Below, piece by piece: positions 48,152 to 57,486 of a stretch of DNA of 64,000 bases. Where the stretch lies: NCBI GenBank assembly GCA_963823735.1, contig CAWGMO010000002.1, positions 868,001 to 932,000 of the forward strand, written 5' to 3'. The position numbers and the translations under genes are program-made. How positions within the stretch are numbered: the first letter of the stretch is position 1; every line of letters begins with the position of its first letter. The notes under the pieces were generated by a model that had not been told where the DNA came from, ran no database searches, and saw only the letters and a list, made by a program, of their open reading frames with translations. This DNA comes from Actinoallomurus sp963823735 (GTDB lineage: Bacteria > Actinomycetota > Actinomycetes > Streptosporangiales > Streptosporangiaceae).

Positions 48152-48179
48152 CGATGGATCAGAGCGCGCTCCAGGTCAA
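48152..48179 (-). promoter_or_regulatory. Promoter/operator copy 2
   Basis: Minus strand: TTGACC, spacer containing palindrome GAGCGCGCTC, CATCGG. It faces the HNH remnant, but the dyad also lies 56 bases before the plus-strand SDR gene and may control that gene. Confidence 0.55.
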
Positions 48180-48220
48180 ATGAGTGGCGCGCTCTCGTCG
48201 CGGGCGTCAGGCTTCCGGCC

Positions 48221-49045
48221 ATGACTTCGACCAGCTCCACCTCGTTGCGGCGTGACCCACTGCCATTGCGCGGGCGGGTCGCTCTGGTGACCGGCGCGAG
48301 CCGGCGTTCCGGCATCGGATACGCCACCGCACGCAGGCTCGGGGCGCTGGGGGCGAGCGTGTTCCTGCACCACCACGTCGCCCACGACGAGGACCAGCCC
48401 TGGGGGGCCGACCCCGGAGGACCGGAGGCGGTGGCCGCCGGAGTGGCCGAGGCCCTCGCGGACGAGGGCGCCGCCGTTCACCAGCACGGGCTCGACCTCG
48501 CCGAGCCCCAGGCTCCCGCCCGGCTCATCGACAAGGCGATCGAGACCTTCGGCCACCTCGACATCCTCGTCTGCAACCACGCCCGCAGCGGAGGAGACGG
48601 GCCGCTCGGGACACTCGACGCCGCGATGCTCGACGCGCACTGGGCCGTCAACACCCGCTCCACCATCCTGCTGACCCAGGCCTTCGCCGCCGGCCACGAC
48701 GGGCGCCCCGGCGGACGCGTCGTCCTCATGACGTCAGGGCAGGACCTCGGCCCGATGCGCGACGAGGTCGCGTACGCGGCCAGCAAGGGCGCGCTCGCCT
48801 CCATCACACGTACGCTGGCCGACCACCTCGCCGACCAGGGGATCACCTTGAACACGGTGAACCCCGGCCCCGTCGACACCGGCTACGCCCCGCCCGATCT
48901 TCTCGACGAGGTCGCACGGCGGTTCCCCACGCGGCGCTGGGGCACCCCCGACGATCCCGCACGGCTCATCGCGTGGCTCGCGACGGACGAGGCGTCCTGG
49001 ATCACCGGGCAGGTCATCGACAGCGAGGGAGGCTTCCGCCGCTGA
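48221..49045 (+). CDS. Short-chain dehydrogenase/3-oxoacyl-ACP-reductase-like SDR
   Basis: 274 residues. VTGASRRSGIGYATAR has a slightly long glycine motif; LVCNHARSGG replaces the usual NNAG; catalytic serine in LMTSGQDLG, and YAASKGALAS holds tyrosine and lysine. C-terminal GQVIDSEGGFRR is classic. The variant NNAG and inserted acidic loop (HDEDQPWGADPGG) are typical of a subgroup of actinobacterial SDRs. Substrate unknown. Confidence 0.87.
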   Translation: MTSTSSTSLRRDPLPLRGRVALVTGASRRSGIGYATARRLGALGASVFLHHHVAHDEDQPWGADPGGPEAVAAGVAEALADEGAAVHQHGLDLAEPQAPARLIDKAIETFGHLDILVCNHARSGGDGPLGTLDAAMLDAHWAVNTRSTILLTQAFAAGHDGRPGGRVVLMTSGQDLGPMRDEVAYAASKGALASITRTLADHLADQGITLNTVNPGPVDTGYAPPDLLDEVARRFPTRRWGTPDDPARLIAWLATDEASWITGQVIDSEGGFRR

Positions 49046-49087
49046 TCCGGGTCGGCCGGTGCGGCCCGGGATGGAAGTGGGCGCCGA

Positions 49088-49930
49088 TCATCGGACCCAG
49101 GTGCCGGTAAGGCCCTGGACCGCGGTGCCGTCCAGGTCGGCGAGCTTCGTACCGACGAAGCCGCGCGCCTCGTCCGACGTCTGGAGCCGGAACGGCGGCT
49201 CCGGGGCCGTCAGCGCGTGGACGATCGAGGCGGCCGCCTCCTCCGGCGTCTGCGCGCCGCCAAAGGTCTTCAGCGTCCGGTCGATGTAGGCGCCGAGTGC
49301 CGGGGCGTACGGTCCCGCCGCGTCGAGGAGGGCCGGCACATCGGCGTTGACGTTCGTGACGAACTCGCTCGCGACCGCGCCGGGCTCCACGACGCTCACG
49401 CGGACGCCGACGGTCGCGGCGACCGGCGCGAGCGACTCCATGAAGCCCTCGACCGCGAACTTCGCCGCACAGTAGGCCTCGTTGAACGGCTGTCCGACGA
49501 CGCCGCCGACGCTGGTGACCGTGACGAGCCGGCCGCCGGAGGCGCGCAGGTGCGGCATGGCGGCGCGGGTCATCGCCACGACGCCGAAGTAGTTCACCTC
49601 CATGGCCGAACGCACGTCTTCCAGGCTCATCCGCTCGATGGTGCCCACGTGCCCGGCGCCCGCGTTGTTGACGACGGCGTCGAGGCGGCCGTGCTCGGCG
49701 AGCGTCTCGTCGAGGCACTCCGTGATGGACGCCGCGCGTACGACGTCGAGCCGCCTCACCTCGACCAGCTCGCCGACCCCGGCCTCGGCGGCGGCCTTGA
49801 GCAGGGGTTCGGCCTTGGCCGTGTCGCGCATCGTGGCGATGACCCGGCGGCCGGTCCGTGCGGTGGCCACCGCCGAGGCGAGGCCGATGCCTGTGGAGGT
49901 GCCGGTGATGAGGACGATCTGCGGATCCAT
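49088..49930 (-). CDS. Short-chain dehydrogenase, MarR-regulated
   Basis: 280 residues. TGTSTGIG cofactor motif, VVNNAGAGHVG, VTSVGGVVGQPFNEAYCAAKFA holding serine, tyrosine and lysine. Divergent from a MarR gene across a 100-base gap filled with two operator-like repeats. Probably acts on a reactive carbonyl or steroid-like compound; substrate unknown. Confidence 0.88.
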   Translation of the reverse strand: MDPQIVLITGTSTGIGLASAVATARTGRRVIATMRDTAKAEPLLKAAAEAGVGELVEVRRLDVVRAASITECLDETLAEHGRLDAVVNNAGAGHVGTIERMSLEDVRSAMEVNYFGVVAMTRAAMPHLRASGGRLVTVTSVGGVVGQPFNEAYCAAKFAVEGFMESLAPVAATVGVRVSVVEPGAVASEFVTNVNADVPALLDAAGPYAPALGAYIDRTLKTFGGAQTPEEAAASIVHALTAPEPPFRLQTSDEARGFVGTKLADLDGTAVQGLTGTWVR

Positions 49931-49966
49931 GAGGGGGGTTCCTTTCCCGAAGCCGGGCGTCAGCTA

Positions 49967-50011
49967 TGTGCGTGCACACACACAATAACCATTGCGTGCA
50001 CACGCACGCAA
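49967..50011. promoter_or_regulatory. Paired MarR operators
   Basis: Site 2 (49992-50011) is a perfect dyad TTGCGTGC-ACAC-GCACGCAA. Site 1 (about 49967-49986) shares TGCGTGCACAC with it. They span the divergent SDR/MarR promoter gap, the normal place for autoregulated MarR sites. Confidence 0.7.
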
Positions 50012-50030
50012 TCCTCGTTAAGCTCGGAGG

Positions 50031-50498
50031 ATGCCGCGTACCGACCTCACCCTGGGCGACCTCTCGCCTCGGGATCACGCCTTCTACGGCCTGGTCTGGG
50101 CCGGAACCACCCTCAGCGCCCGCGTCGACCAGGCGCTGCTCCGCGCCCACGACCTGCCGATGTCCTGGTTCGAGGTCATGCTCTGGCTGAAGGGCCAGAG
50201 CGAACCGGTCGCGGCGTCCGACCTCGGGGCCAAGACCCTTCTCAGCCGCAGCCAGGTCTCCCGCGTCGTCGACGCGCTCCACGCCCGCGGACTCGTCACC
50301 CGCACCACGTCCCCCACCGACGCCCGTTCGGTCCGCGTCGCCCTGACCACCGACGGCCACAAGGCGTTCGCCGAGGCCGACGCCACCCGGCGGGCCACCC
50401 TCGCGGACGTGTTCGACGATCTGCTCGACGACGACGACATCGCGGCGCTGGAGACCGCCTGGGCCAAGCTCAAGCGGCCCCGCACGTCCGCCACCTGA
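50031..50498 (+). CDS. MarR-family regulator
   Basis: 155 residues. The winged helix has WFEVMLWLKGQSEPVAASDLG in parts, recognition helix LLSRSQVSRVVDALHARG and wing TDARSVRVALT. The ATG lies directly after GGAGG, too close for a good ribosome site, so translation may begin leaderless. Represses itself and the divergent SDR gene (inferred from the operators). Confidence 0.88.
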   Translation: MPRTDLTLGDLSPRDHAFYGLVWAGTTLSARVDQALLRAHDLPMSWFEVMLWLKGQSEPVAASDLGAKTLLSRSQVSRVVDALHARGLVTRTTSPTDARSVRVALTTDGHKAFAEADATRRATLADVFDDLLDDDDIAALETAWAKLKRPRTSAT

Positions 50499-50549
50499 AC
50501 CGGACGTGATCCCGATCCGAGGCGCGCCCCTTAGTCCGTCCCGGCCAGG

Positions 50550-51449
50550 TCAGTCGGTGCAGCCGGGGATGGTGTTGAGCGGGTTGCAGTTGTTCGGGAG
50601 GTTCCGGCGGACGATGGAGCGGCGGAGGAAGATGCTGGCGTTCGCCGTGGCGATGCCGCCACCCCCCGAACCCCGGTTCAGCTCGACCAGGGTGTTCTGC
50701 AGGACCGTCGTGCCCAGGTTGGCGATGCCGCCGCCGAGGCCATTGGAGGAGTTGTGGTCGATCGTGTCGTGGGTCAGGCGGGCCGTGCCGCCCGGCTGGG
50801 TGTCCACGGCGCCGCCGTTGATCGGCGCGGAGTTGCCGGTGAAGCGGCTCGCGTCGACGGTGACGGTGCCGAAGACGATCAGGCCGCCGCCGCCGACGCC
50901 CGTCGTGCTGTTCGCGGAGAAGACGCTGCGGGTGACGAACCCGCGGGCGCCCGCGGTGATGGAGATCGCGCCGCCGTTGTTCGCCCGGTTGCCCGACAGG
51001 GTGACGTGGTCCAGCTCCAGAGTGCCGCCGTCCAGGATGCCGCCGCCGAGGCCTCCGTTGTTCCCGTTCAGGATCGCGATGTTCCGCACGCGCAGAGTCC
51101 CGCCGGCGGACACCTCCAGGACGCGGAACAACGCCGCGATGGCCGGGTCGCGGCGGATCGTCGTGGCCGGGCCGCCGACCAGCGCGACGTCGCCGGTGAC
51201 CACCGGCAGGCCGTCGGTGGCGGTGGCCGGGGTGGTGATCGTGTACGAGCAGTGGGCGGCGAGCCGCAGGGTCGCGGCGCCGAGGCCGTTGGCCGTGGTG
51301 ATCGCCGTGGACAGAGCCGTCGAGCTGCACGGGATCGTGATGACACGGCGGCCCACCGCCTCGGCGGGCGAGGCAGGTGAGGAGGACACCGCCAGTACCG
51401 CGAGAGCGGCCACCCCGATACCGCCCGTTGTCCGCACGAATACACCCAT
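50550..51449 (-). CDS. Secreted right-handed beta-helix protein with polymorphic-outer-membrane-like repeats
   Basis: 299 residues with signal peptide ending EAVG. Repeats of the form GGGGIAT, NNGGAIS, INGGAVD, GLGGGIAN alternate with SGNRAN or GNSAP turns: a parallel beta-helix like that in Chlamydia-type Pmp and choice-of-anchor proteins. No enzyme motif and no anchor seen. A role in cell-surface or extracellular interaction is a guess. Confidence 0.8.
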   Translation of the reverse strand: MGVFVRTTGGIGVAALAVLAVSSSPASPAEAVGRRVITIPCSSTALSTAITTANGLGAATLRLAAHCSYTITTPATATDGLPVVTGDVALVGGPATTIRRDPAIAALFRVLEVSAGGTLRVRNIAILNGNNGGLGGGILDGGTLELDHVTLSGNRANNGGAISITAGARGFVTRSVFSANSTTGVGGGGLIVFGTVTVDASRFTGNSAPINGGAVDTQPGGTARLTHDTIDHNSSNGLGGGIANLGTTVLQNTLVELNRGSGGGGIATANASIFLRRSIVRRNLPNNCNPLNTIPGCTD

Positions 51450-51579
51450 CTTGCTTCCCCCATGCTGAACGAAGTACGACGGGCATCAGGGAAACACGCG
51501 CGGCAATGAAGATCGCCGGGCCGCGACACCGGTTTCCAACTCTTGTTACGCGTTGACCGAAGCTTTCCGTGCGGTCCGC

Positions 51580-53028
51580 TCAGCGCGCGCTCACGGGCAC
51601 TCTCGGCTCCTCGCCGGCGGCGAACTGCTCGGCCGTACGCGCCGCGGTGGCCTTCGCGCGGCGTCCGGTCGTGGCGACGCCCAGCACGAGCACCACGAGG
51701 CCGAAGGCCGCGATGACCCACCAGCCCGCGTGGCTGGCCGGCGCGAACCCGGTGCCGAACGGCCCGCGCACGCTGGAGACCACCACCGAGCCGACGACGG
51801 CGACGCCGAGCGACTGGCCGATCTGGCGGCTCGTCGAGGCGGTCGCGGCGGCGACGCCCGCCTGGTCGCGCGGCATGCCCGACACCGCGGTGTTGGTGAT
51901 CGGGGAGTTGACCGTCGCGAGGCCGAAGCCGAAGACGACGTAGGCCAGGATCAGCCAGCGCGCGGACGTGGTCGCGGTCAGGCCGGTGAGCAGGAGGCCG
52001 CCCAGCGCGAGGGAGGAGCCCGCCGCGATCAGCGGGATCCGCGGCCCGCGCGCGCCGACGAGCCGTCCGCACAGAGGGCCGAACACCACCGTCATCGCGG
52101 CGATCGGCAGGACGTAGAAACCGGCGTGCAGGGCCGAGAAGCCGCGGACGTCCTGCAGGTACATCGTGTTGAGGAACAGGAAGCCGCTGAAGGCCGCGAA
52201 GGCGCTGATCGCGATGACCGTCGCCCCCGCGAAGGGGACACTGCGGAAGAACCGCAGCTCGATCAGCGGGTCGGCGCGGCGCGGCTCGTACGTGAGCAGC
52301 CCGGCGAGTGCCGCGGCCGACAGCACGAAGAACCCGAGGATCTCCGTCGAGGACCAGCCCGCGGATGGTCCCTCGATCACCGCGTACGTCAGCGACGCGA
52401 GCATGACGATCACGAGGAGCTGGCCGACCGGGTCGACGCGGCGAGCCTTCGGCGCGCGGGACTCCGGTACGAACAGGGCGGTGAGCAGGACCGCCGCCAG
52501 CCCGACCGGCACGTTGATCCAGAAGATCGCCCGCCAGCCGACCGAGCCGATGAGGGCGCCGCCGACGATCGGGCCGAGCGCCATGCTGACCCCGCTGACG
52601 CCCGCCCACACGCCGATGGCGCGTGCGCGCGGCACCGGCTCGGTGAACGTGTTCGTGATGATCGACATCGCGATCGGGTTGAGCATCGAGCCGCCGACGG
52701 CCTGGAGCGCGCGGAACGCCACGAGCCAGCCGAGGCTCGGCGCCGTACCGCACAGGATGGAGCCCGCGACGAACAGCACGAGGCCGGTCTGGAAGGTACG
52801 GCGGCGGCCGAGCCGGTCGCCCATGGAGCCGGACAGCATCAGCAGGCTCGCCAGCACCAGCGTGTACGCGTCGATGGTCCACTGCAGGCCGCTCAGCGGC
52901 GCGTTCAGATCGTGCCGGATCGACGGCAGTGCGACGTTGACGATCGTGTTGTCGAGTCCGACGATGAACAGGCTCATGCAGCAGATCGCCAGGATGAGCA
53001 TCTTCCGGCGACGGCTGACTTCCGGCAC
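51580..53028 (-). CDS. MFS drug efflux transporter, DHA2 type
   Basis: 482 residues, about 14 helices. Motif GLDNTIVNVALPSI in the first helix, GSMGDRLGRRRTF as motif A, LGPIVGGALIG as motif C. GTG 53028 follows AAAGGAGG. The dyad upstream points to a TetR regulator not seen next to it. Confidence 0.88.
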   Translation of the reverse strand: MPEVSRRRKMLILAICCMSLFIVGLDNTIVNVALPSIRHDLNAPLSGLQWTIDAYTLVLASLLMLSGSMGDRLGRRRTFQTGLVLFVAGSILCGTAPSLGWLVAFRALQAVGGSMLNPIAMSIITNTFTEPVPRARAIGVWAGVSGVSMALGPIVGGALIGSVGWRAIFWINVPVGLAAVLLTALFVPESRAPKARRVDPVGQLLVIVMLASLTYAVIEGPSAGWSSTEILGFFVLSAAALAGLLTYEPRRADPLIELRFFRSVPFAGATVIAISAFAAFSGFLFLNTMYLQDVRGFSALHAGFYVLPIAAMTVVFGPLCGRLVGARGPRIPLIAAGSSLALGGLLLTGLTATTSARWLILAYVVFGFGLATVNSPITNTAVSGMPRDQAGVAAATASTSRQIGQSLGVAVVGSVVVSSVRGPFGTGFAPASHAGWWVIAAFGLVVLVLGVATTGRRAKATAARTAEQFAAGEEPRVPVSAR

Positions 53029-53050
53029 CTGACCTCCTTTTATCCCGGTA

Positions 53051-53072
53051 TTAGTTAGTATCGTACAACTAA
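53051..53072. promoter_or_regulatory. Operator-like dyad before the second MFS gene
   Basis: TTAGTT-N10-AACTAA, a TetR-type site, 23 bases before the GTG start. It overlaps likely -10 sequence on the minus strand (TACGAT or TACTAA). Confidence 0.5.
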
Positions 53073-53173
53073 GGATTTCCGCTGGTCGGCGCCGCCAGAG
53101 CCGGGCCTCCCGCGTCCGGGTAGGCTTGCGGGCCGGGCGTACCCGGATTTCTCACCCGAGGGGGAACACCACG

Positions 53174-54790
53174 GTGACAGCTGTCCACACCGAGTCGGCG
53201 CCCGCCGCCGACGTCGTGGAACAGACCGCGCGACGGCGCACGTTCGCGGTGATCAGTCACCCCGACGCCGGCAAGTCGACCCTGACCGAGGCGCTGGCGC
53301 TGCACGCGGCGGCGATCGAGCAGGCCGGCGCCGTGCACGGCAAGGCCGGACGGCGCGGCGTCGCGTCCGACTGGATGGAGATGGAGCGCAGCCGAGGCAT
53401 CTCCATCACCTCCTCGGTGCTGCGCTTCGAGTACGGCGACGCCCTGCTGAACCTCCTCGACACCCCTGGCCACGCCGACTTCTCCGAGGACACCTACCGC
53501 GTGCTGACCGCGGTCGACGCGGCGATCATGCTGCTCGACTCCGCGAAGGGCCTGGAGGCGCAGACCCTCAAACTGTTCGACGTCTGCCGCCACCGGGGTA
53601 TTCCGGTGATCACGTTCGTCAACAAGTGGGACCGTCCCGGACGCGAGCCGCTGGAGCTGCTGGACGAGGTCGAGCAGCGCATCGGCCTGCACCCGGCCCC
53701 GCTCAACTGGCCGGTCGGCATCGCCGGTGACTTCCGCGGCCTGATCGGCCGCGAGTCCGGCACGTACACCCGCTACAAGCGCAGGCCCGGCGGCGCCACC
53801 CGCGCCGACGAGGAGATCGTCTCCGCCGAGCAGGCCGCCGAGGAGGAGGGCCCCGCCTGGCGTACGGCGCAGGAGGAGCTGGCGCTGATCACCGAGATCG
53901 GCGCCGACCTCGACCTCGACGCGTACCGCGCCGGGATCTGCACGCCGGTGCTGTTCGGCGCCGCGCTGCCGAACTTCGGCGTACGCGACCTGCTGGAGAC
54001 GGTGTGCGAGCTCGCTCCCCCGCCGACCCCGCGCAGCGACGCCGACGGCAACGTACGCCCGGTCGCCGGACCGTTCTCCGGCCAGGTCTTCAAGGTGCAG
54101 GCCGGCATGGACCGCGCGCACCGCGACCGGCTCGCGTTCATCCGCGTCTGCTCGGGCCGGTTCGAGCGCGGCATGTCACTCACCCACGCCACGACGGGCC
54201 GCCCGATGGCCACCAAGTACGCCCAGACGGTGTTCGGACGTGACCGCTCGACGCTCGACGTCGCCTACCCGGGCGACGTGATCGGGCTGCCGAACGCCGC
54301 CGGGCTCACCGTCGGCGACACGGTGTACGTCAAGACGCCGGTCACCTTTCCGCCGATCCCGGCGTTCGCCCCCGAGCAGTTCATGGTGGCGCGCGCGAAG
54401 GACAACGGCCGTGCGAAGCAGTTCCGGCGCGGCATCGAGCAGCTCGACGGCGAGGGCGCCGTGCAGGTGCTGCGCAGCGACGTGCGCGGCGACCAGGCCC
54501 CGGTCCTGGCGGCGGTCGGCGCGCTGCAGTTCGAGGTGGTCGCGCACCGGATGGAGCACGAGTTCAACGCGCCGATCGACCTGAGCCGCCTGGAGTACAC
54601 GACCGCGCGGCTCACCGACGCGGCGTCGACGGAGACCCTCGCCGGACGCCGCGGCATCGAGGTGTTCACCCGGACGCTCGACGGGTCACTGGTGGCGGTG
54701 TTCACCGACAAGTGGCGGCTGCGCGCCCTGGAGCGCGAGCACCCGGAGCTGACCCTCACGCCGCTGCTGGCCGCCGGCATCGGCGACTAG
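53174..54790 (+). CDS. prfC: Peptide chain release factor 3
   Basis: 538 residues from GTG 53174. The translational GTPase G1 is SHPDAGKST, the switch region RGISIT, G3 DTPGHADF, G4 NKWDRP. Motifs GVASDWMEMERSRG and QFRRGIEQLDGEGAVQ are typical of RF3 rather than EF-G. It recycles RF1/RF2 after termination. Start chosen because the region before it lacks coding character and GAGGGGGA lies upstream. Confidence 0.95.
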   Translation: MTAVHTESAPAADVVEQTARRRTFAVISHPDAGKSTLTEALALHAAAIEQAGAVHGKAGRRGVASDWMEMERSRGISITSSVLRFEYGDALLNLLDTPGHADFSEDTYRVLTAVDAAIMLLDSAKGLEAQTLKLFDVCRHRGIPVITFVNKWDRPGREPLELLDEVEQRIGLHPAPLNWPVGIAGDFRGLIGRESGTYTRYKRRPGGATRADEEIVSAEQAAEEEGPAWRTAQEELALITEIGADLDLDAYRAGICTPVLFGAALPNFGVRDLLETVCELAPPPTPRSDADGNVRPVAGPFSGQVFKVQAGMDRAHRDRLAFIRVCSGRFERGMSLTHATTGRPMATKYAQTVFGRDRSTLDVAYPGDVIGLPNAAGLTVGDTVYVKTPVTFPPIPAFAPEQFMVARAKDNGRAKQFRRGIEQLDGEGAVQVLRSDVRGDQAPVLAAVGALQFEVVAHRMEHEFNAPIDLSRLEYTTARLTDAASTETLAGRRGIEVFTRTLDGSLVAVFTDKWRLRALEREHPELTLTPLLAAGIGD

Positions 54791-54802
54791 GGCCTAAGAG
54801 CC

Positions 54803-55513
54803 TCATCGCGCGACGTAGACCGTGTTGGTCGCGGGACGCCCCTGCAAGGGGTTGGGGAACTCCACGACGTGTGCCTCCGTACGCGCGAACACCCCGGCGA
54901 GCGTGGCGCCGAACTCCTCGTCCGGAGGGTCGTTCGACCACAGGGCGAACACCCCGCCGGGCCGCAGGAGGTCCTGGACACGGCGCAGGCCGTCCGGCCG
55001 GTAGAACGCCGCGTGGTCCGGGTGCAGCACGTGGCGCGGCGAGTGGTCGATGTCCACGAGGATCGCGTCGAACCTCCGCTCGGGGGCGTCCGGGTCGAGC
55101 CCGGCCGCGCCCGCCACGGTCGCGAAGAAGTCGCCGCGTACGAGCCGGCACCGCGGGTCCGAGGTCAGGCCCTCGCCGAGCGGCAGCAGCCTGCCCTCGT
55201 GCCACCCGATGACCTCGCCCAGCGCCTCCACCACGACCAGCGAGCGGACCCGCGTGTCGTCGAGGACCCGGCGCGCGGTGTAGCCGAGGCCGAGCCCGCC
55301 CACGACCACGTCGAGGTCGTCGCCCGGCGTCTCCTCCAGGCCCAGCGCGGCGAGGGCGATCTCACCGGCCGTGAACGCGCTCGACATGAGGAACTCGTCG
55401 CCGAGCTTCACCTCATAGACCTCGGCGCGGAGCACCGGGTCCTTCCTGCGCCGCAGGCTGATCTCGCCCATCGGCGTCGGGCGCCAGTCGATCTCCTCGA
55501 AGCGCGCGCTCAT
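54803..55513 (-). CDS. Spermidine-synthase-like methyltransferase-fold protein
   Basis: 236 residues from ATG 55513. SAM/dcSAM-like motif VVVGGLGLGYTARRVL, acidic residue in VVEALGEVI, and DAILVDIDHSPRHVL. Resembles actinobacterial SpeE-like proteins whose polyamine activity is unproven. Convergent with prfC across 12 bases. Confidence 0.8.
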   Translation of the reverse strand: MSARFEEIDWRPTPMGEISLRRRKDPVLRAEVYEVKLGDEFLMSSAFTAGEIALAALGLEETPGDDLDVVVGGLGLGYTARRVLDDTRVRSLVVVEALGEVIGWHEGRLLPLGEGLTSDPRCRLVRGDFFATVAGAAGLDPDAPERRFDAILVDIDHSPRHVLHPDHAAFYRPDGLRRVQDLLRPGGVFALWSNDPPDEEFGATLAGVFARTEAHVVEFPNPLQGRPATNTVYVAR

Positions 55514-55707
55514 CCAGACCTCGTCTCTCCTCGTGCGGACCGCCAACGCTAGGCCCCGGCGACGTGCGGAAACCACGGAAACGAATTTGCGACGTCACGC
55601 TTTGATATCTGATTTCCCGGATCGCGTGGATAGTCGCCTGCGATGGGTATGCCCGGGCTCTATTGTCGCGGGCAGGGAGCGGACCGCACTGAAAGGAGAA
55701 TTCTTCC

Positions 55708-57363
55708 ATGACGGCAGCGAGTACGGGAGAACAGGTGCCACCGAGCGCCGATCCACCGCGACTGCGCAGAGACATCGGGCGGACGGGTCTGCTGTTCACA
55801 GGTGTCGGGTCGATCATCGGCTCGGGCTGGCTGTTCGGCGCGATGAACGCGAGCATCATCGCCGGCCCGGCGGCGATCCTCTCCTGGACGATCGCCGGCT
55901 TCATGATCATCTTGATCGGGCTCTCGTTCTCCGAGCTCGGCACGATGTTCCCGGTCACCGGCGGCGTGATCCGCTTCCCGCAGTACGCCTTCGGCGGCTT
56001 CGCCAGCTACTCGATGGGCTGGATCACCTGGGTCGCGGCGGCGGTCGTGCCGGCGATCGAGACCACGGGCGTGCTGCAGTACGCCACGAAGTGGTATCAC
56101 TTCACCGACAAGCACATGGTGTCCGGCGAGCCGGTGCACACGCTGACACCGGTCGGCATCGCGGTGGCCCTCGTGCTGCTCGCCCTCTTCTGCGTCATCA
56201 ACGCGGTCGGCGTCCGGTTCTTCACTCAGATCAACAACGTGCTGGTCTGGTGGAAGCTCGTCGTCATCGTGCTGGTCATCGTGCTGTTCCTGGTGACCGC
56301 CTTCCACGGCGCCAACTTCAGCAGCCACGGCTTCTCCCCGTCCGGCGGGCAGGCGATCTTCACCGCGATCTCGACGTCCGGCATCACGTTCTCCTTCCTG
56401 GGCTTCCGGCAGGGGATCGAGCTGGCCGGCGAGAGCAACGACCCGAAGCGCAACGTGCCGTTCGCCGTCATCGGCTCGGTCGTCATCTGCATGGTGATCT
56501 ACATCCTGCTGCAGGTGGCCTTCATCGGCGCGCTGTCCGGCGGCGACCTCAAGCACGGCTGGAGTGGGCTGGCGTTCGCCAACGACTTCGGCCCGCTGGC
56601 GGCGATCTCGACCGCCATCGGCCTCGGCTGGCTGGCGACCGTGCTGTACGTCGACGCCGTGATCTCCCCCGGTGACACCGGCCTGATCTACTCCGCGGTC
56701 ACCGCCCGTCTCGGCTACACGATGGCCAAGAACGGCAACGCGCCCCAGGCCGTCGCCAAGCTCAGCAGCCGCGGCGTGCCGTGGGTGTCGATGATCATCA
56801 CGTTCGTGGTGGCGGCGTTCATGCTGCTGCCCTTCCCGAGCTGGCAGCAGCTCGTCGGCCTGGTCACGTCGGCGACGGTCATGTCGTTCGGCTCCGGGCC
56901 GCTGGCTCACGCGGCGCTGCGCCGCGAGCTGCCGGACCAGGAGCGGCCCTTCCGGCTCTGGGGCGGCGACGTGATCCCGCTGCTGGCCTTCTTCTCGGCC
57001 AACATGATCATCTACTGGACCGGCTGGTCCACGAACTGGAAGTTCTTCGTCATCATCCTGTTCGGCTACGTGCTGATGGCCGTGTTCGGTGTGACCGGCC
57101 AGCTCAAGTACCGGATGGACTGGAAGGCCGGCGCCACCTGGGTGCTCCCGTGGCTGGCCGGCATGGCGCTGATCAGCTACCTGGGCGACCTCGACGGCGG
57201 CCAGGGCGTCATCAAGGGCATCCCCGCGGGCTTCATCGTCAACCTCGTGTGGAGCGCGGTCATCTACGTCATCGCGGTGAAGGTCCGGCTGCCGGGCAGC
57301 CGCGTGCGGGAGATCATCGACAGCCTTCCGCACGACGAGGCGGACCTGGAGACCGCCGGCTGA
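55708..57363 (+). CDS. APC-family amino-acid permease
   Basis: 551 residues, about 12-13 helices. First-helix motif GVGSIIGSGWLFG is the APC substrate-binding break; FRQGIELAGESNDPKRNVPFA in helix 6 region and YVDAVISPGDTGLIY follow. GAAAGGAG lies before ATG 55708. Imports an amino acid or polyamine by proton symport; substrate unknown. The large C-terminus is polar (DSLPHDEADLE). Confidence 0.9.
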   Translation: MTAASTGEQVPPSADPPRLRRDIGRTGLLFTGVGSIIGSGWLFGAMNASIIAGPAAILSWTIAGFMIILIGLSFSELGTMFPVTGGVIRFPQYAFGGFASYSMGWITWVAAAVVPAIETTGVLQYATKWYHFTDKHMVSGEPVHTLTPVGIAVALVLLALFCVINAVGVRFFTQINNVLVWWKLVVIVLVIVLFLVTAFHGANFSSHGFSPSGGQAIFTAISTSGITFSFLGFRQGIELAGESNDPKRNVPFAVIGSVVICMVIYILLQVAFIGALSGGDLKHGWSGLAFANDFGPLAAISTAIGLGWLATVLYVDAVISPGDTGLIYSAVTARLGYTMAKNGNAPQAVAKLSSRGVPWVSMIITFVVAAFMLLPFPSWQQLVGLVTSATVMSFGSGPLAHAALRRELPDQERPFRLWGGDVIPLLAFFSANMIIYWTGWSTNWKFFVIILFGYVLMAVFGVTGQLKYRMDWKAGATWVLPWLAGMALISYLGDLDGGQGVIKGIPAGFIVNLVWSAVIYVIAVKVRLPGSRVREIIDSLPHDEADLETAG

Positions 57364-57373
57364 GCACGCGGTG

Positions 57374-57410
57374 AAGGGTCCCGGCCGCCCAGGGTGCGGC
57401 CGGGACCCTT
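57374..57410 (+). terminator. Terminator after the amino-acid permease
   Basis: 15-bp perfect stem (AAGGGTCCCGGCCGC and complement) with a 7-base loop, 10 bases after the stop. The lower stem ends in CCCTT then TCC, giving only a short U-rich tail. Confidence 0.85.
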
Positions 57411-57486
57411 TCCAGTAGATTCACCAGGCATCAAATGGGCCCTGGCGGGCATCACACTCTTCATCTCACGCCGAGGAGGGGGCCCG

